Source: Vitellaria paradoxa (taxonomy: Eukaryota > Streptophyta > Magnoliopsida > Ericales > Sapotaceae). Taken from it: DNA of 64,000 bases. The translations under genes and the position numbers were made by a program. Below the pieces are notes generated by a model. The model made no database searches. It saw only the letters and a list, made by a program, of their open reading frames with translations, and was not told the origin of the DNA. The DNA lies in contig CM034242.1 in the NCBI GenBank assembly GCA_019916065.1, positions 45,692,626-45,756,625 of the forward strand. The letters run 5' to 3'. Positions 1 through 13,180 of this stretch are shown here, one piece after another (position 1 is the stretch's first letter; each line of letters begins with the position of its first letter).

Positions 1-232
1 CATATAAGAAATAAAATCTATACAAAACTTACAATATATATATATATATCACAAATCAGAGCTAATTTATCGGCCATGAAAACTTGATCACCCGCAGTGG
101 TATTGGTGGCTAGTCCACAATCAATTAAGTACTCGTTTGCAAAATTGAATCCAATAGAAAAGTAGAACAAAGACAATAGAATTGAAATCTAAATGAACAA
201 CTTAGAAATTTCACAAGCCATAACAAGAATAT

Positions 233-562
233 GGTACCGTTTGAAAGTTTAAATTTTAGTAATTTTTGATATTTTTTTTCCCAAAAGTTACTAGTTACAA
301 TTTTTTAGTGCGTTTGATGGAGCAAGTAGTAATTTTTAACAATTTTTAATAACTATTTGCAACTTTTAGGTATTTGATAAAATATTTGACAGTTTTTTAT
401 AATTGTTTTTAGTAATTTTTAACAAATTTTAGTAACTTTTAATAATTTTTGAGTTGACAAATTACTGTAACTGAGCAGAAAAGTAATGAAATTGATGGTT
501 TGCCAAATACTGAAAAAAAAAATTGATATTTTTTGCTAAAAATTGTGCCTCCAAACGATCTC
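233..562. mobile_element. MITE-like element with inverted ends
   Basis: The left end reads GGTACCGTTTGAAAG and the right end, read on the other strand, GAGATCGTTTGGAGG; the shared core is a CGTTTGRA motif. The interior is AT-rich with repeated AGTAATTTTTAA-type words and codes for nothing. It resembles the other 'GTTTGG-ended' units in this window. The exact ends and target duplication are uncertain. Confidence 0.45.
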
Positions 563-1177
563 AATGCAGAGCAAAGAAATATAGGTTCTTTGTTAATAGA
601 TGTAAAACTGGAAATCTAAGGTTATCAAATGGTGACGGCAACGCATGGGAGTTGAAATCCACCTCCATTGACACCGTTGATTCTCTCTTCTTTCCCACTT
701 ATAGTGGTGGATTCAAAGTCTGAATTTCTTGAGAACCCACAGTTGGAATTTTTTGAGAAATTTAAAGAGTTGTTTATATATATATATATATATATATATA
801 ACCTTTGTGCTTGAAATCCTAATCGTGGATTGCGGTGATTCTTCCTTGCTGGTAAGTTGGTTCCCAAGAGAATTGAAGTCGGAGAGGAAGCTGATTGTTC
901 AGACGGTAATATAGGTACCAAAGGTCATATCTTCGACAATTGAGGCTTAGAAGATGATAGGCTTGCTTAGAAAGGCATTTTAATCTATTTAATAATTCCG
1001 TCCAACTTTTCACTTTAGTTGCGAGTTCAGAATTATTAGTGTGTAATAATAAGCTATATAGGTGTAAGTAATTTTGACTCTAAATAGAGGGGTATAAATG
1101 CAATTACTCCTTTAAAATTTTATTTTGTTATGAGTTTTTTTATTTGATTTATCTAATAATTTTTGCATTTAGGCTTA

Positions 1178-1371
1178 GGCTTAATTTGGTAAGAAAAAAA
1201 AAGTAACTTTTTAGTAGCTAGCCTTTTAATTTTTGTTAATTTGATATTTTTACCCTTCATAGTTTAAAAATAGGTTAAGATATAATAGGATAATTTTGGT
1301 TATTTTTTTAAAAAACTAAAAAATTGAATAGCAAAAAACTAACTTTTAGCCAAAGGTTGCTAAACTAAGCC
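1178..1371. mobile_element. Small MITE, TTA target duplication
   Basis: The left end is GGCTTAATTTGG and the right end on the opposite strand is GGCTTAGTTTAG. TTA lies directly outside both ends (1175-1177 and 1372-1374). A 3-bp TWA target site is the habit of PIF/Harbinger Tourist-like MITEs. The interior is AT-rich and non-coding. Confidence 0.55.
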
Positions 1372-1592
1372 TTAGTTTGGGATAAAGTAAAGCTAACTTC
1401 TTTATATATATTTATAACTAGTTACAAAAAAAAGTTAGTTATTTTTGTATTTAGGAAGAAAAAAATTTAGTTTTTTACTAATTAGTTTTTCTAATTTTTT
1501 GTTAAATTGGCATATTTGCCTTTGGTGATTTAAAAAAATTTAAAATATAAAAGGACAATTCTAATCATTTTTGAAAAATCCAAAAAAACTAA

Positions 1593-1940
1593 GATGCCAT
1601 TTGGTATATCTGTTTTAAACCGATTTTCCATTTTACAATTTTGAAAGTAAAAAAAATAGCTTAAAACGCATTTGATCACTTGTGTTTTCAAAATTTATTA
1701 CAAAAAATAAAAAATGGATTTACACATGATGAAACGTAAAATGGTAAAAAGTTATTTTGAACATTTTCAACTTGAAATAGGAAAAATCTCAAAATATAAA
1801 AAATGAAAAATATCAAAGTAAATGTGAAAAATAGAAATGTCAAAAGTAAACGTGTTCTCTATTTTCCTTATTTGAGATTTTTAAAATATAAAACATATAA
1901 AAAAGAAAATAAAAAATATAAATACAAATCAAATGGCATC
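1593..1940. mobile_element. Tourist-like MITE nested in older repeat, TAA duplication
   Basis: The ends are matching inverted repeats (GATGCCATTTGGTAT on the left, GATGCCATTTGATTTG on the right read in reverse). TAA flanks both sides (1590-1592, 1941-1943). The unit is 348 bp and non-coding. It sits inside another inverted-repeat unit running from about 1369 (GCCTTAGTTTGGG) to about 1989 (CAAACGAAGC), so it is a nested, later insertion. Confidence 0.65.
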
Positions 1941-3177
1941 TAAATAGTGCCTAAAGGCTAGCTTTTAGCTAACCACTCTCAAACGAAGCTTTAATTCCTT
2001 GGTCTAGCAATTGGTTTGTTTTATGTTTCATGTTTAGCTTCTTTTGTAAGCTTCGTAGTGAACTTTCTTTTTGTTTTTTTTTAAAGTTTCATATTAGCTT
2101 CTCTCATAAGTTTTATGATTATCTTATCTTATTAGTTTTACTGACCATTTCCTTCTCCACTAAGCTTTGTAATGCCCTCTTTTGTGAGTTTTGTTGTCCA
2201 AGCTTGTAGAAAAAGTTTTAAAAACACTATAAATCTCCAACAATTTCTATACCTCTAATTTTCTCGCCATTACTAATTTCAAAAAGTTTTAATATTTCGC
2301 TAAAAAAAATAAAAAATCTGGAAGTAGGTTAGTCGAATGTATAAATTTTTTTTACAATCATATTCTTCATATCAATAACTTTCAATCGAGTACCATTGTC
2401 GCTATTTTATGTGAATTTTTTTGAAACTGTGGGAACGGAACCGTTCCCATGGTTTGCTAATATTCAGAAAAAAGCCACCAAAATTAACTCTAAACCATAT
2501 TTTATCTCAATTTATCTTTTTTTTCTTACTACAAACAGAGCCTATATATATGTGTTAGAAGTATAATCAATCCAAGCTATCCGTGGACTGTACCAGATCA
2601 ATTGTTAAATAAAGATAAATTAAAACGGACAGTATTTTGAAATTTCTTTTAGCCTTACTAGTACAATTAGAACAATTTACCTAAGTGTTATAAAAATATA
2701 TATATAAGATAAAGTACAAAAACTACTCTACGCTATATTCTCGGTCTCACTTTGGTTCAAATGATTTCAATTGCGACAATCAAATCCCTACACTTTCGGT
2801 CAAGTAATAATCAAGTTTCTCCGTCTATTATCTGTTACAAATTACCATTAAGGCGAGGATAAAACTGTCATTTTGCAAGATGGTTCATGTGGCAGAGTGT
2901 TGATGTAGCACCCTTGGATGACATGAAAACTATCCAACATTCGTTAGATCCTCACTTGTCTACGTGTGCTGGTGTTGGTTTCTACCACAGAGTAGCTTCA
3001 AAAGAAAATAAAGTACTAAAAATTATGCCACTCTTAGGAATTGAACCAATAAACTTAAGAATAAGGATCAAGCAACAAAACTAACTCACCAAGGGTTTGG
3101 TTTCTTCAAAATTCTTAGATAATACTTATATATATTCAAAAGCTGAACTAGATTCTCCATATATTATATAAATATAT

Positions 3178-5410
3178 TAGCGAATAAACTGTGCCTACAA
3201 TACTCATCGACTAAAATAAAATATGTATATATTTTTGTACTCTCTCTCTTTCTCTATCAAACAACATAATATTGAAAAGTAAAATTTTTGTTTTTCTCAA
3301 TACAATTCTTTAGATATCATTAACTTAATAGCTTATAAGAATGTGAAGTGATGCAGAAATAGGACGGGAGTTTGAGGAAAAAGTTTGTAAAAAATTTCAA
3401 TTATTCGTTGAAGAGTAAAACTCAATTCCAACATTTGAATTTTAGTTTGTAAGAATAATATTTTTGAAATGTGTTGTTTTTATTATATAGATATAGATAT
3501 AGACATAGATATAGATATAGATATAGATATAGTGAACAATATAAATTTCAATTTAAATTTATAATTTAGAAAAAAAATCACTCTACAAAGACTAATTTTA
3601 TTCAAATATTTTTAAAAATAAAAAAATGGAATGATGAATATAAAATTTTAATTAGTTTTATAAAAATAACTCAAATAAAAAAATTATTATTATTATTAAT
3701 TATATGTACTTTATAAAATAAAACAAATTTAGTCAATATGACTAATTCAAATTTCAAATTAGAATTTTAAAAAATAACCACCTTTGAGCCTAATTAATAT
3801 TCAATATTTTTTTTTGCTTTTAAATGTTAAAAATACTAATAGTTGTTGTTATAAGAAAAATAACCTAATTATTATTTAAATTTTTTCAATTTTTGTTTCT
3901 TAATTAAATTCTATTTCTTAATTGTATTTTAATTTAAATACTAATATAATTAAAATATATAAATTTAATACCAATATTAAAATTTTAAACAAATGAGTTC
4001 ACTTTTGGAACCTATAAGAAAGTGGGTCTCTCTTTAGAACTTAAGAAGGTGGGTCCAGTTTCAAGAACCTATGAATCTTTTATTTTTATTAAGATCATAT
4101 GTCATAATTCTAATGCCTTTATAAGCAAAAAGAAAAGTGAAATTGTAGTATTTTGACAATGTGGGACAAAGTAACAAAAATTTTGAGGTGAAGTTTTAGT
4201 TTGTAAAAATTCTCAGTCACTCGTTAAAAAATAAAATTCAATCTCAGCTGTTAAATTTTAATTTGTGAGAGGGATATTTTTAAAATCCGTCTTGTTATAT
4301 ATAGACTAGTGAATAACCTGTACTTACGGCAGTTTTCGACTAAAATAAAATACGCATATATTTTTGTACCCTCTCTTCTTTTCTATGGGGTAACATAATA
4401 TTGAGAAGTAATTTTTTTTTTGTCTTTTTCAATACAACTTTTTAAATATCATTATTAAATTCAACTCAATAGTTGGTTTATAAGAATGTGAAGTGACGTA
4501 AAGATAGGGCAGGAGTTTGAGGGAAAAATTGTAAAAGATTTCAGTTATTCGTTAAAGAATAAAACTCAATCCCAACATTTAGATTTTAGTTTGTAAAAAA
4601 GATATTTTTAAAATGTATTATGTTTTATTATATAAATATAGATATAATCAACCCTATCGATTTAAATTTAAAATTAGAATTTAGAAAAAATTTACTTCGC
4701 AAAGACTAATTTTATTTAAATGTTTGTAAAAATAAAAAATAAAACAATGAATATAAAATTTTAATTATTTTTATAAAAATAACTTAAATAAAAAATATTA
4801 TTATTAATTATGTGTGCTTTATAAAATAAAACAAATACAGTTAATATGACTAATTTAAATTTAAAAAAAATAACTACCTCCGACCCTAATTAATATTCAA
4901 TATTCTTTTCTACTTTTAAATGTTAAAAATACCAAGAGTCGTTGTTATAGGAAAAATAACTTAATTATTATTTAAACTTTTTCAATTTGTGTTTCTTAAT
5001 TCAATTCCATTTTTTATTTGTATTTTTAATTTAGTTAGTAATATAATTGAAATATATAAATTTAATAACAATATTAAATTTTTAAGCACGTGAGTCCGCT
5101 TTTAGAGCCCATGAAAATGTGGATACTTTTTTAGAATTTAAGAAAGTGAGTCACTTTTTAAGAATTCATGAGTTTTTTTTTTATATTTATTAAAATCATG
5201 TGTCATAATTCTAGTGCCTTTATAAGTAAAAGGAAAAGTGAAAGTTGTAGTGTTTTGGCAACGTGAGACAAAAAAATAAAAATTTTGAGGGGAAGTTTTA
5301 GTTTATAAAAAATCTTAGTCACTAGTTGAAAAATAAAATTCAATTTCAGTCATTGAATTTTAGTTTGTGAGAGAGACATTTTCAAAATCTGTTATGTTTT
5401 ATTATATAAA
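3178..5410. repeat. Large tandem duplication, unit about 1.13 kb
   Basis: The sequence starting GAATAAACTGTGCCTAC at 3182 returns as GAATAACCTGTACTTAC at 4311, and the two copies stay alignable to about 5410. Each unit itself contains two related ~115-bp blocks ending in TTTTATTATATA (near 3373-3486, 4180-4306, 4513-4630, 5285-5405). A (TATAGA)n microsatellite lies at 3485-3532. Divergence is considerable, so the duplication is old. Confidence 0.65.
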
Positions 5411-5769
5411 TATAAAAATATTACAAATTATATAAACATTATATATATATATATAAATAAATATTATATATTTTAATCTATAATCTATAAATATATATTA
5501 TATAAATATTATATATTCTCCCTCATTTTTTAATTTATATAAATATTTATTTATAAATAAATATATATAAATATATTCTATATAAAATATATAAAAATAT
5601 TATAAATATATATAATTGTTATTATGAGGGAGAATCAATTTTTAGCTTTTTAATATATATAAATTTTATCTAAAAGTCTTACACAAATCAAGTTCTTGGT
5701 AAGTTGATTTTATTGTTGGTTTCATATTTTTAGGATTTTTTATCCGATTCTTGGGTATAGCATAATTTT

Positions 5770-6060
5770 TAATATTTTATTTTATTTTTTAAAGTAAAGC
5801 TTACTCCATGACAATAACCCACATCAGATAACACCATCATATATGGACGAGTGAACGACTGACACATGGTGGACAGTCTCTATGTCATCCGAGGGTACCA
5901 CGTCATCACTAAATTTTAATGTTTTATTTTATTTTTTAAAGTGAAGCTACTCTATGGTAGCAACCTACATCAGACAATACCAGTACACATGGATGAGTGT
6001 GCATTTGACACATGGCAGGCAGTCTCTACGTCATCTGAGGGTACCACATCATCACTCTAC
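5770..6060. repeat. Two-copy 147-bp tandem repeat
   Basis: The block TTTTATTTTATTTTTTAAAG followed by a segment ending CATCACT occurs twice with an offset of 147 bp. The second copy overlaps the inner part of the right inverted repeat of the surrounding element. Confidence 0.6.
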
Positions 6061-6246
6061 TATGTGGATCATTTTGCAAAATGACAGTTTTGCCCTCGCC
6101 TTAATGGTGATTTGTAATAGGCAATAGACAGATCGACCTTATTATTGCTTAATTGAAAGTGTAGGGATTTGACTGTCCCAATTGAAATTATTGGGACAAA
6201 AGTGAGACCGATGGTAAAGTATAAGGGTGATTTTTGTACTTTATCC

Positions 6247-7230
6247 AAAAACATATTTTGCCAATATACTGTTAATGAAAATACAAAATCGTTTCACAAA
6301 TTTTGAAAAGCTAAAATTGCAAAGTGAGAATATGGTGCAATAGACAGAGGGACCTAATTGTTATTTGACCGAAAGTGTTGGGATTTAATTGTCGCAATTG
6401 AAACCATTTAAACCAAAGTAAGATTGAGGGTAAAGTGTACGGGTGATTTTTGTATTGTATCAAAAAACATATTTGCCAATATACTGTTAATGAAAATATG
6501 AAATGGTTTCACAATTTCTGGAAAGCTAAAATTACAAAGTAAGAATATGGTTTCAACCCAGCAAGCTGAAACCACAAAATGATGGCTCTCATTTGGATTT
6601 CTAATTTTGAGCCAACTTCTGGTATTTTTTGGTAAAAGTTGGTAAGTGAAATTTTTGGTGTGTTCTCAGTAAAACAAATAAAAATTTTTAATAACGTTTG
6701 GTAACTTTTAAGTTGGGTTAGAGTGAAATAACCTTTATACCCATCACTAACTCAGCAAACATTGGTATGTTGGTAACATGCCATGTAAAATTGTTGGTAA
6801 CTTTTATCAAATACCTAAAACATCAAAAATTATTATTATTATTTGGATTTTTTTTCCTCCAACAGTGCTGATATTGGGGTTTTTGTCTTACCAAAAACAC
6901 GAAATGAAATCACGATTTAAATTCCATTTTTAATTCTATAATTTCCTACAAATCTCTATAAATTTTCATAAAATTTTATTTTTGCACACTACACGAATTG
7001 CAAAATTATCACAGGTACCAGTTGATACTATCTTTTTACACTCTAAATATACACTTGCGCGAGCTACTTTTCTCACTCAAACACTCCGTCTCCCTCCCTC
7101 AATTAGTTGCTCTCGAATTTCTTCAAGTGTTACGACCAACCTCTCGTCACAGTCGTGATTCTTGACAAAGTCGTGACTCCTCTTGACATAGTTGCATATT
7201 GTGGAGTTCTGAAAAACCCAAATCTTATTT
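6247..7230. other. Gene-free; partial third copy of the long inverted-repeat end
   Basis: 6300-6470 is a diverged extra copy of the right end of the neighbouring element (AGACAGAGGGACC..., then GTGATTTTTGTATTGTATC). 6575-6850 resembles another GTTTGG-ended repeat. No gene is visible. Confidence 0.5.
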
Positions 7231-7399
7231 TGGGTTTGTTTGGAGTAAGAAAAAATGAGATAAATTGAGATAAATTGTGGTTTGGAGAGATTTCGTAATG
7301 CGTGCAGTGAGAGAAAAAAGTTGATGTGATATAAAGTTAACAGAGATTTATAGAAATTTTTAGAGATTTTCAACAAAAAATGACAAACCAAACGGGCCC
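7231..7399. mobile_element. MITE family copy 1
   Basis: A 169-bp unit begins GGGTTTGTTTGGAGTAAG and ends CAAACCAAACGGGCC. A close relative with the same order of words lies at 41953-42117. Two copies 34.7 kb apart with inverted ends indicate a dispersed MITE family rather than a local duplication. It codes for nothing real; the frame at 7077-7391 on the minus strand is incidental. Confidence 0.7.
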
Positions 7400-7853
7400 T
7401 TTATAGTTTTAGGCTTATCTTCTCGATTTTTGGTTCCATAAAAATCTCAGTCTCATTTTACGAATTCAGAATTTGTGAAACCATTTTGCATTTTTATTAG
7501 CAGTAGGTTTCCAATTTGTTTTTTTGTTTTTTTTTTTTTTCCAAATATTTGGCCAAACATTTTGTATTTTAACATTAAAATAAAAAAAAATCCGATATTT
7601 TGCCAGTGGCTGCGACAGTGGAAAAAAAACAAAAGAAAAAAAAAGGAAAAAAAAAACCCATGCGCCGTGCACTTTTCCGTTGATGATTAATACCGGGTCG
7701 GATTGGTGGCTTTTTTTTTTTTTTTTTTCAGTTTCGGTAAAATTTTACACTGACTGTTGACTGTTGACTGTTGACTAATTGGAGGCTTACTTTAAAATGT
7801 CCGAAAATCGTCCCTGCTCTCGTCAATTGGGCGGAAACAGGAGCAACGGAAAA
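7400..7853. promoter_or_regulatory. Presumed upstream region of the CHFR-like gene
   Basis: This holds homopolymer runs (T-runs near 7525-7540 and 7712-7729, A-runs near 7624-7657) and the thrice-repeated word TGACTGT near 7750-7775. No convincing TATA box was singled out. It is called upstream DNA only from its position before the candidate first exon. Confidence 0.35.
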
Positions 7854-8256
7854 CCGTAGGATCCGAACTCACTCAGGTCCATCGCTCGCTCCACTGACGC
7901 CGGCAAGTCTTCTTTCTTCGTCCTTCTCTTTTCTTTCTCTCACAATGGTAGGGTTTTGATTTGTATTTGGAACTCGACATTGGCTGAAAAATCTCTCTTC
8001 TTCGTCTATGGACCTTTACAAGAATTTTCTCGCAAAACCTGAAATGGGGAAAAATATTCATTGCTTCAGAAACTATATATCTGCGCATGCACACCCATAT
8101 AAACAAATGTAATTATATATAACCCATTCATAGACAGTTACGATGACGAGGAGTGGGTGTGAAAATTAGGCAATCAAGCTGTCTGTGTCTTTTAGGGTTT
8201 AGACGTAGCATGATTTGGGATTTTTCTTTGCAGTCTGGTTATTCTTGTTGTGGCAG
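7854..8256 (+). other. Candidate 5' exons of the CHFR-like gene
   Basis: A CT-rich leader ends in CACAATG at 7947, directly followed by a GTAGGG donor. A 23-bp segment at 8234-8256 lies between a TTTGCAG acceptor and a GTAAAA donor; its open frame leaves two bases that join in frame with the exon starting at 9845. If both are used, the protein would gain about a dozen residues before the Met at 9855. No FHA-like coding sequence was found between 7.7 and 9.8 kb. Inference only. Confidence 0.35.
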
Positions 8257-9854
8257 GTAAAATTTGAATTCATTATGAGTCGTTTGGCTAATTTCTTTAA
8301 GATAATCTCGTCTCGTGTGTTCTGTCTAATTCTAGGTTTCATCTTTAATTTAGAATAGGGGTGCTATACGAGAGTTTGTAGGCCAAGCTAGTCATATAAG
8401 AGTGTTTGGATAAAATTCTAAATTCATGTTTTGAGAATCAATGAAGATTCATGTTCAAGTGTAATGTTGCAACTTTTCTTGATGAACCCTAAACCAGAGA
8501 ATTCATTCACATCCTTCTATTCTGAAAGCCGCATTTAGGGCATCCTAGGAGTGAATATTTATAGGGTGGTTCATCATATTTTATGGAATGCTCACTTCAA
8601 ACATATGCTCTTTATATTAGTCCTCTTTGTCAATTAAGGATCTGTTTGCCTACACTAGTCTAGTGAATGAAAACTTAATTCCATTAACTCTGATTAATAA
8701 TTTTCAATATTTATTACTTTATAATTTCATGTTTTTGCTTATCTTGCTAATTTTGAGTTCAAAAAAGCTAAAAGAAACTTCCTTAAGGTTTCTCTTTTAC
8801 TTGTGATACTCAAATTTTCACCCTACTGAAACCTCATGATGCAATAGGTAGAACTTTTGACCATGTACTTCAAGTTGAACCGGATATCCTTAAATTTATC
8901 TCTAGCATAATTTCAAAATTTTTAGTTAGTTTCCCCATTTATCCCATTGTGCATGCACAACACTTTAGTTATTAGTTTTAAATCCAGTTCATGAAATTTT
9001 GTTGCAATTATTGAAGTTAGGGAACCAAACCGAATAAACCAAAATCATATTTATAAATATAAATATCTAATTTTTCATTTTGTTTTTTATAAATTTATTA
9101 TTATACTATACAAAATTGTATTTACATATATAAATATCGAATATCAAATTTTGTGTTGCACAAATTTATTATTCTTATATATATTTATGATTATATTTAT
9201 ATATAAATATCTAGTTTGGTTTTCGGTTCTTTGGGTTCTGCAAATACAAAAATTGAAAAATAATTTAAGTCTAAAACAATAACCAAAAACTGAACCAAAG
9301 GCCAAATTCGTAGGATTGTGAAAATTTCATTTTTCTCACACTAAGTATAAAAATAGTTTATTTTAAACACTTTTAATATCACATGTTTCCATCTTGGCAC
9401 TCTAGTTACTCTTAATATCTAGCGGGTTATATATTAAATTTTGATTTGTGGCAAGTCAAAATTGAAAATTTCAACGGTTGCAATTTCAACAGTTAAATTT
9501 GTCTAATTGATCTTTACAATGTTTTCTCTGAGGAAACAGGCCTTCATTTGTTTTTTTATTGAACTTAATGCCCTCATGTTTATTTTTATTCATTTCTTTC
9601 CTTTGGGGATAAGGTTGCACATGTTGACTGTTTAGAGGCATCATTTCAAAGTTCAGTATTTTTATTACTGAAAGCAATCGTGTAAATTTTAACTACATGC
9701 TTTGATTGATATTTGATGCAATCTTATAAAGTAAAATAAGTCCTAAACCACATCAATAATGTCTTCCATGTCATATTTGTGCTGTTTCTTCAGTTGTATA
9801 TTCTCTCTCATCATCTGGCCTTTTAAGGGTATTTTTTTGTACAGATTTAAAACA

Positions 9855-12800
9855 ATGACTGAGGAATCTGGTGAAAGACGACTGAAGGTGAATACTCAAC
9901 AATTGTTGGAGTTATAATTTAATTTTCTGGTATAGATACTTGCATATGCTGATTTTTAAGGCTTTGCTGATGCTAGATTTGTTTAGATGTTGAGCATGCA
10001 AAGTGCAGCATTTGTTTAAACATTTGGCATGATGTTGTCACAGTTGCCCCCTGCCTCCATAATTTCTGGTTTGTAATCATATTTTTAATCTTAGCAGTTT
10101 TACTTGAATTTGGTTGGTTTATAGTCAAGCCCTTGATTTTCCCTTTTTTTTTTTTTTCCTTTTTTCCAGCAACGGATGCTTCTCAGAGTGGTTACGAAGA
10201 TCTCAAGAGAATCATTCAAGTGTTCTTTGTCCACAGTGTAGAGCAGTAGTACAATTTGTTGGGAGGAACCATTTTTTGCATAATATTGAGGAGGTTGCTC
10301 CTCCAGCTTGTACGCTTATATACTATTGTTAACCATGCTCATAATGTTTTTGGAGCATGTCATTCTTTGCTATTTTTCCTGTTGAATCATAGTTATCTTT
10401 TCTATTTCAAAATTTATACTTGTTTGTCTCTGCAGGATATTTTGCAAATTGATTCTTCACTAAAACGTTCTGATGAAGAAGTTAAACTTTTGGATTCCTA
10501 TGCATCAATAAAGTCACCTCTTGTGAGTAGTACTATCCTTAACTCCATAATAGTTGAATTGATGTTTGCGGGCATGCTGTGCTAGCACAATGTGTATTGT
10601 ATGGACCATATTTAATTTTGAAAAATTATTTCTTCTAAGTTTCTTTTAATTATGAATTTTCATATGCTAATATTGTGTATGTTTGGAAGGTGCCTTGAAT
10701 TTCAACTATTGATTTGATTATTCTGCCTATTTTTATTTTTACTTTTTGCTGAATGGTTATTTCTTTGTCAAGGGGCATTATCGAGTGTTTAGTATAGCTA
10801 GGAATTTTTATTACTTGATACACTTAAACTGACATTTGTCCATATTAGTGAATCTGAAATTTTCAACTCTAAAAATAGGTTGGTCCACAAAGGCCCTTTT
10901 TTTGTTGGGGGGGGTGGGTAATGTAAAAAAAAGGGTGGGGGGATGTAAGCTTCAAAAAGGGAGCACATCTAAGGTTACCCATCTATTTTGGTTCCATCCT
11001 GCCAATGATGATGGTGTCATGTGTATAATGAATATTAGTGACCACCAAGTGAAAACCATTTCTTTGAAACCCCTGACACAATCCTACCATGCATTTCACA
11101 TAGCAACACCATCATGAAGATAAATATTTTGTATCTATAAACTTTCTATGAATCCCCCAGCACGGTCATGTTATGCATTTGACTCCATTACCAAGATAAA
11201 TAGAAATAAAGAAATGGTCTTACGTTACTTAATCCATCTTGATGCCAGAGAAAATCTCCGTTGGACTCTTATCCATTAACCCTAGTTTGTGTTACACTTA
11301 TATATGATGTGTTACACCTATATATAACATATAAATAGAACATACTATTCCCAGTAAGTGATGCGTGTCTGTCAGCACTTGGAGCCAACCAATCCACCTG
11401 CTTTGTTGTGATTGATTGAGAGACTTTTGAAGACTATTATTTTCCAACTTCTAGTTTGGCTTGGCTGATGCTACCTTGGTGGCTCAATTTATGAGTGTTA
11501 GATGGAGGTTGCCAGAATGAAGGATAAGGAAGGCATGAATAGTATATTTCTTGTGTGTGATGCAATGCATGGAGGAAGAGGAACAGTGTTACGTTTGAGG
11601 ATATATAGATGGCTTTTTACAGGCTTAAGCTTTCTTTGTTACATACTTCAAATATTTGGGTAATTCATTCAAGAACTAATCTCTGATGAAGGACACCTAT
11701 GTCTAGGAGACTAGGTCTATCATGAATTTGATTTGGGCTGATGAATTTCAGCCCAAGCCCAGCCTTTTGAGTGAAAACTTATGCAATCCCCAAAAGAATG
11801 TGGTTGGGCTCAGTTTGCCAGGTTTTGCCTATTTGAGTTGTCAGCCTTATCTTCGTAGAATACCTAATTTTCATACATCATGATTACTTTTACTTGTTTT
11901 TATGCTAGGTCATCAGTACTGGAAGGAAGCTTCACCGGAAGAGGGCACGCTCAGTGCCAAATGAAGAAAATGACGTTGTAGATCTTCCATGCCCTCAATG
12001 TGGTACTTAATTGTTTTTTGCTCATGAATGATGAATCATCTACTAATTCACGTAACATCATATGCTATTTCCATTATATTTATATTCAGACCATGTTTGA
12101 CCAACTCCTTGAAGGATCTTTGGTATTTTCTTTGGTTCACAATGTGGGCCATATTTGTGTTTTTCACAGGATGCAATCCTTTGGATTCTGAATTGTGAAT
12201 GCTTGGTCTTAGGGTGTTGTTTACAAATTTCATATTGATCCCTAATGTTTCTTAATATATTTTATTGTAATTTTCAGTACCTGACTAATATGCATCCATC
12301 AGGCTCTGAGCTTGCAGGGTTCCAGTGCAACCACAACACTATCCATCTACAGTGTCAAGCATGTGGAGGAATGATGCCTGCTAGAACTAATATAAGTGTA
12401 CCACAACACTGTAAATATTCTTGTCTATATACTTGCAGACTTGCAGTTGTAATCTTATTTTAGAATGTGTTGTCTGTTGAATCTAAGCATGGCCTTTGGA
12501 GAAATGCTAAGGACATTTGTTTCTTATTGCAATTGTCAGATCATTTTAGTTAGCATGTTATTTCATCAACTTTAGTCTGCGAACGCATCTAACATTTTAG
12601 TTTGATTATGTTAACTTTAATCTGAGAACACGCATGCACGCATCTTTAAAATTAATTTAGAATCTGTCATTGAAAGAGATTATAATCACAGGATATAGGA
12701 TGCCCTGCAGAAGTAAGTATAAAGGATTTCAAGTCATTCTGAACTTTATTGGGGAAAAAAGGAAATTTAGAAAACAAAATTTTATTTCAGGCTTAAATAG

Positions 12801-13142
12801 CTCTTGATATTTAAATAGAGAAGGTTTAGGTGTTGCACTTTATGCTTGAAACTAGAAATGGAAGTGCCTAAAAGACAAATTTGTGTCTTGAGGTGTAAGA
12901 AGCTTTTTATATTTCAAATAGAGAAGGTTGAGGTGTGGTACTTTATGCTTGAAAGTGCCTAAAATAAATTCAACAAGATTGAGAATGAAGTTCATATGTT
13001 TAAACACAGAAAACTATCTAGAGACTGATGTCAAGGGTATGCTGATTGGGTTTGATTCTAATAGCTGTTTACAGTTGTAAGGAATCTTTCTAGTCAAATT
13101 TATTTTGCTCGTCTCCTAGAGGGTTCTGTTGCTCATAATCAC

Positions 13143-13180
<38 letters not shown>

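Larger units (their letters stand above)
1..2706. other. Gene-free AT-rich DNA holding small inverted-repeat elements
   Basis: No reading frame here looks like a gene. The stretch holds an (AT)n run near 773-800 and several MITE-like units listed separately (233-562, 1178-1371, 1593-1940). The short open frames at 523-1013 run through the AT microsatellite and MITE ends and have no recognisable domain. Confidence 0.7.
2707..6246. mobile_element. Mutator-like element with long terminal inverted repeats
   Basis: About 280 bp at the left (2707-2985) matches, on the opposite strand and with scattered mismatches, about 290 bp at the right (5955-6246). The outermost bases are RGATAAAGTAC. Shared blocks include the stretch ending CATTAAGGCGAG and the segment reading GATGTAGCACC / GATGTGGTACC. 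Long inverted ends without a transposase suggest a non-autonomous Mutator-like element, but no clean 9-bp target duplication was found. The interior holds tandem duplications listed separately. No coding frame is present. Confidence 0.55.

Noticed and set aside
7466..7690. Two open frames on opposite strands near 7.5 kb
   Set aside because: Both are translations of T-runs and A-runs; low complexity only.
10836..11117. 93-codon frame in a CHFR-like intron
   Set aside because: It crosses a G-rich run, has no domain, and the flanking exons splice cleanly across it.
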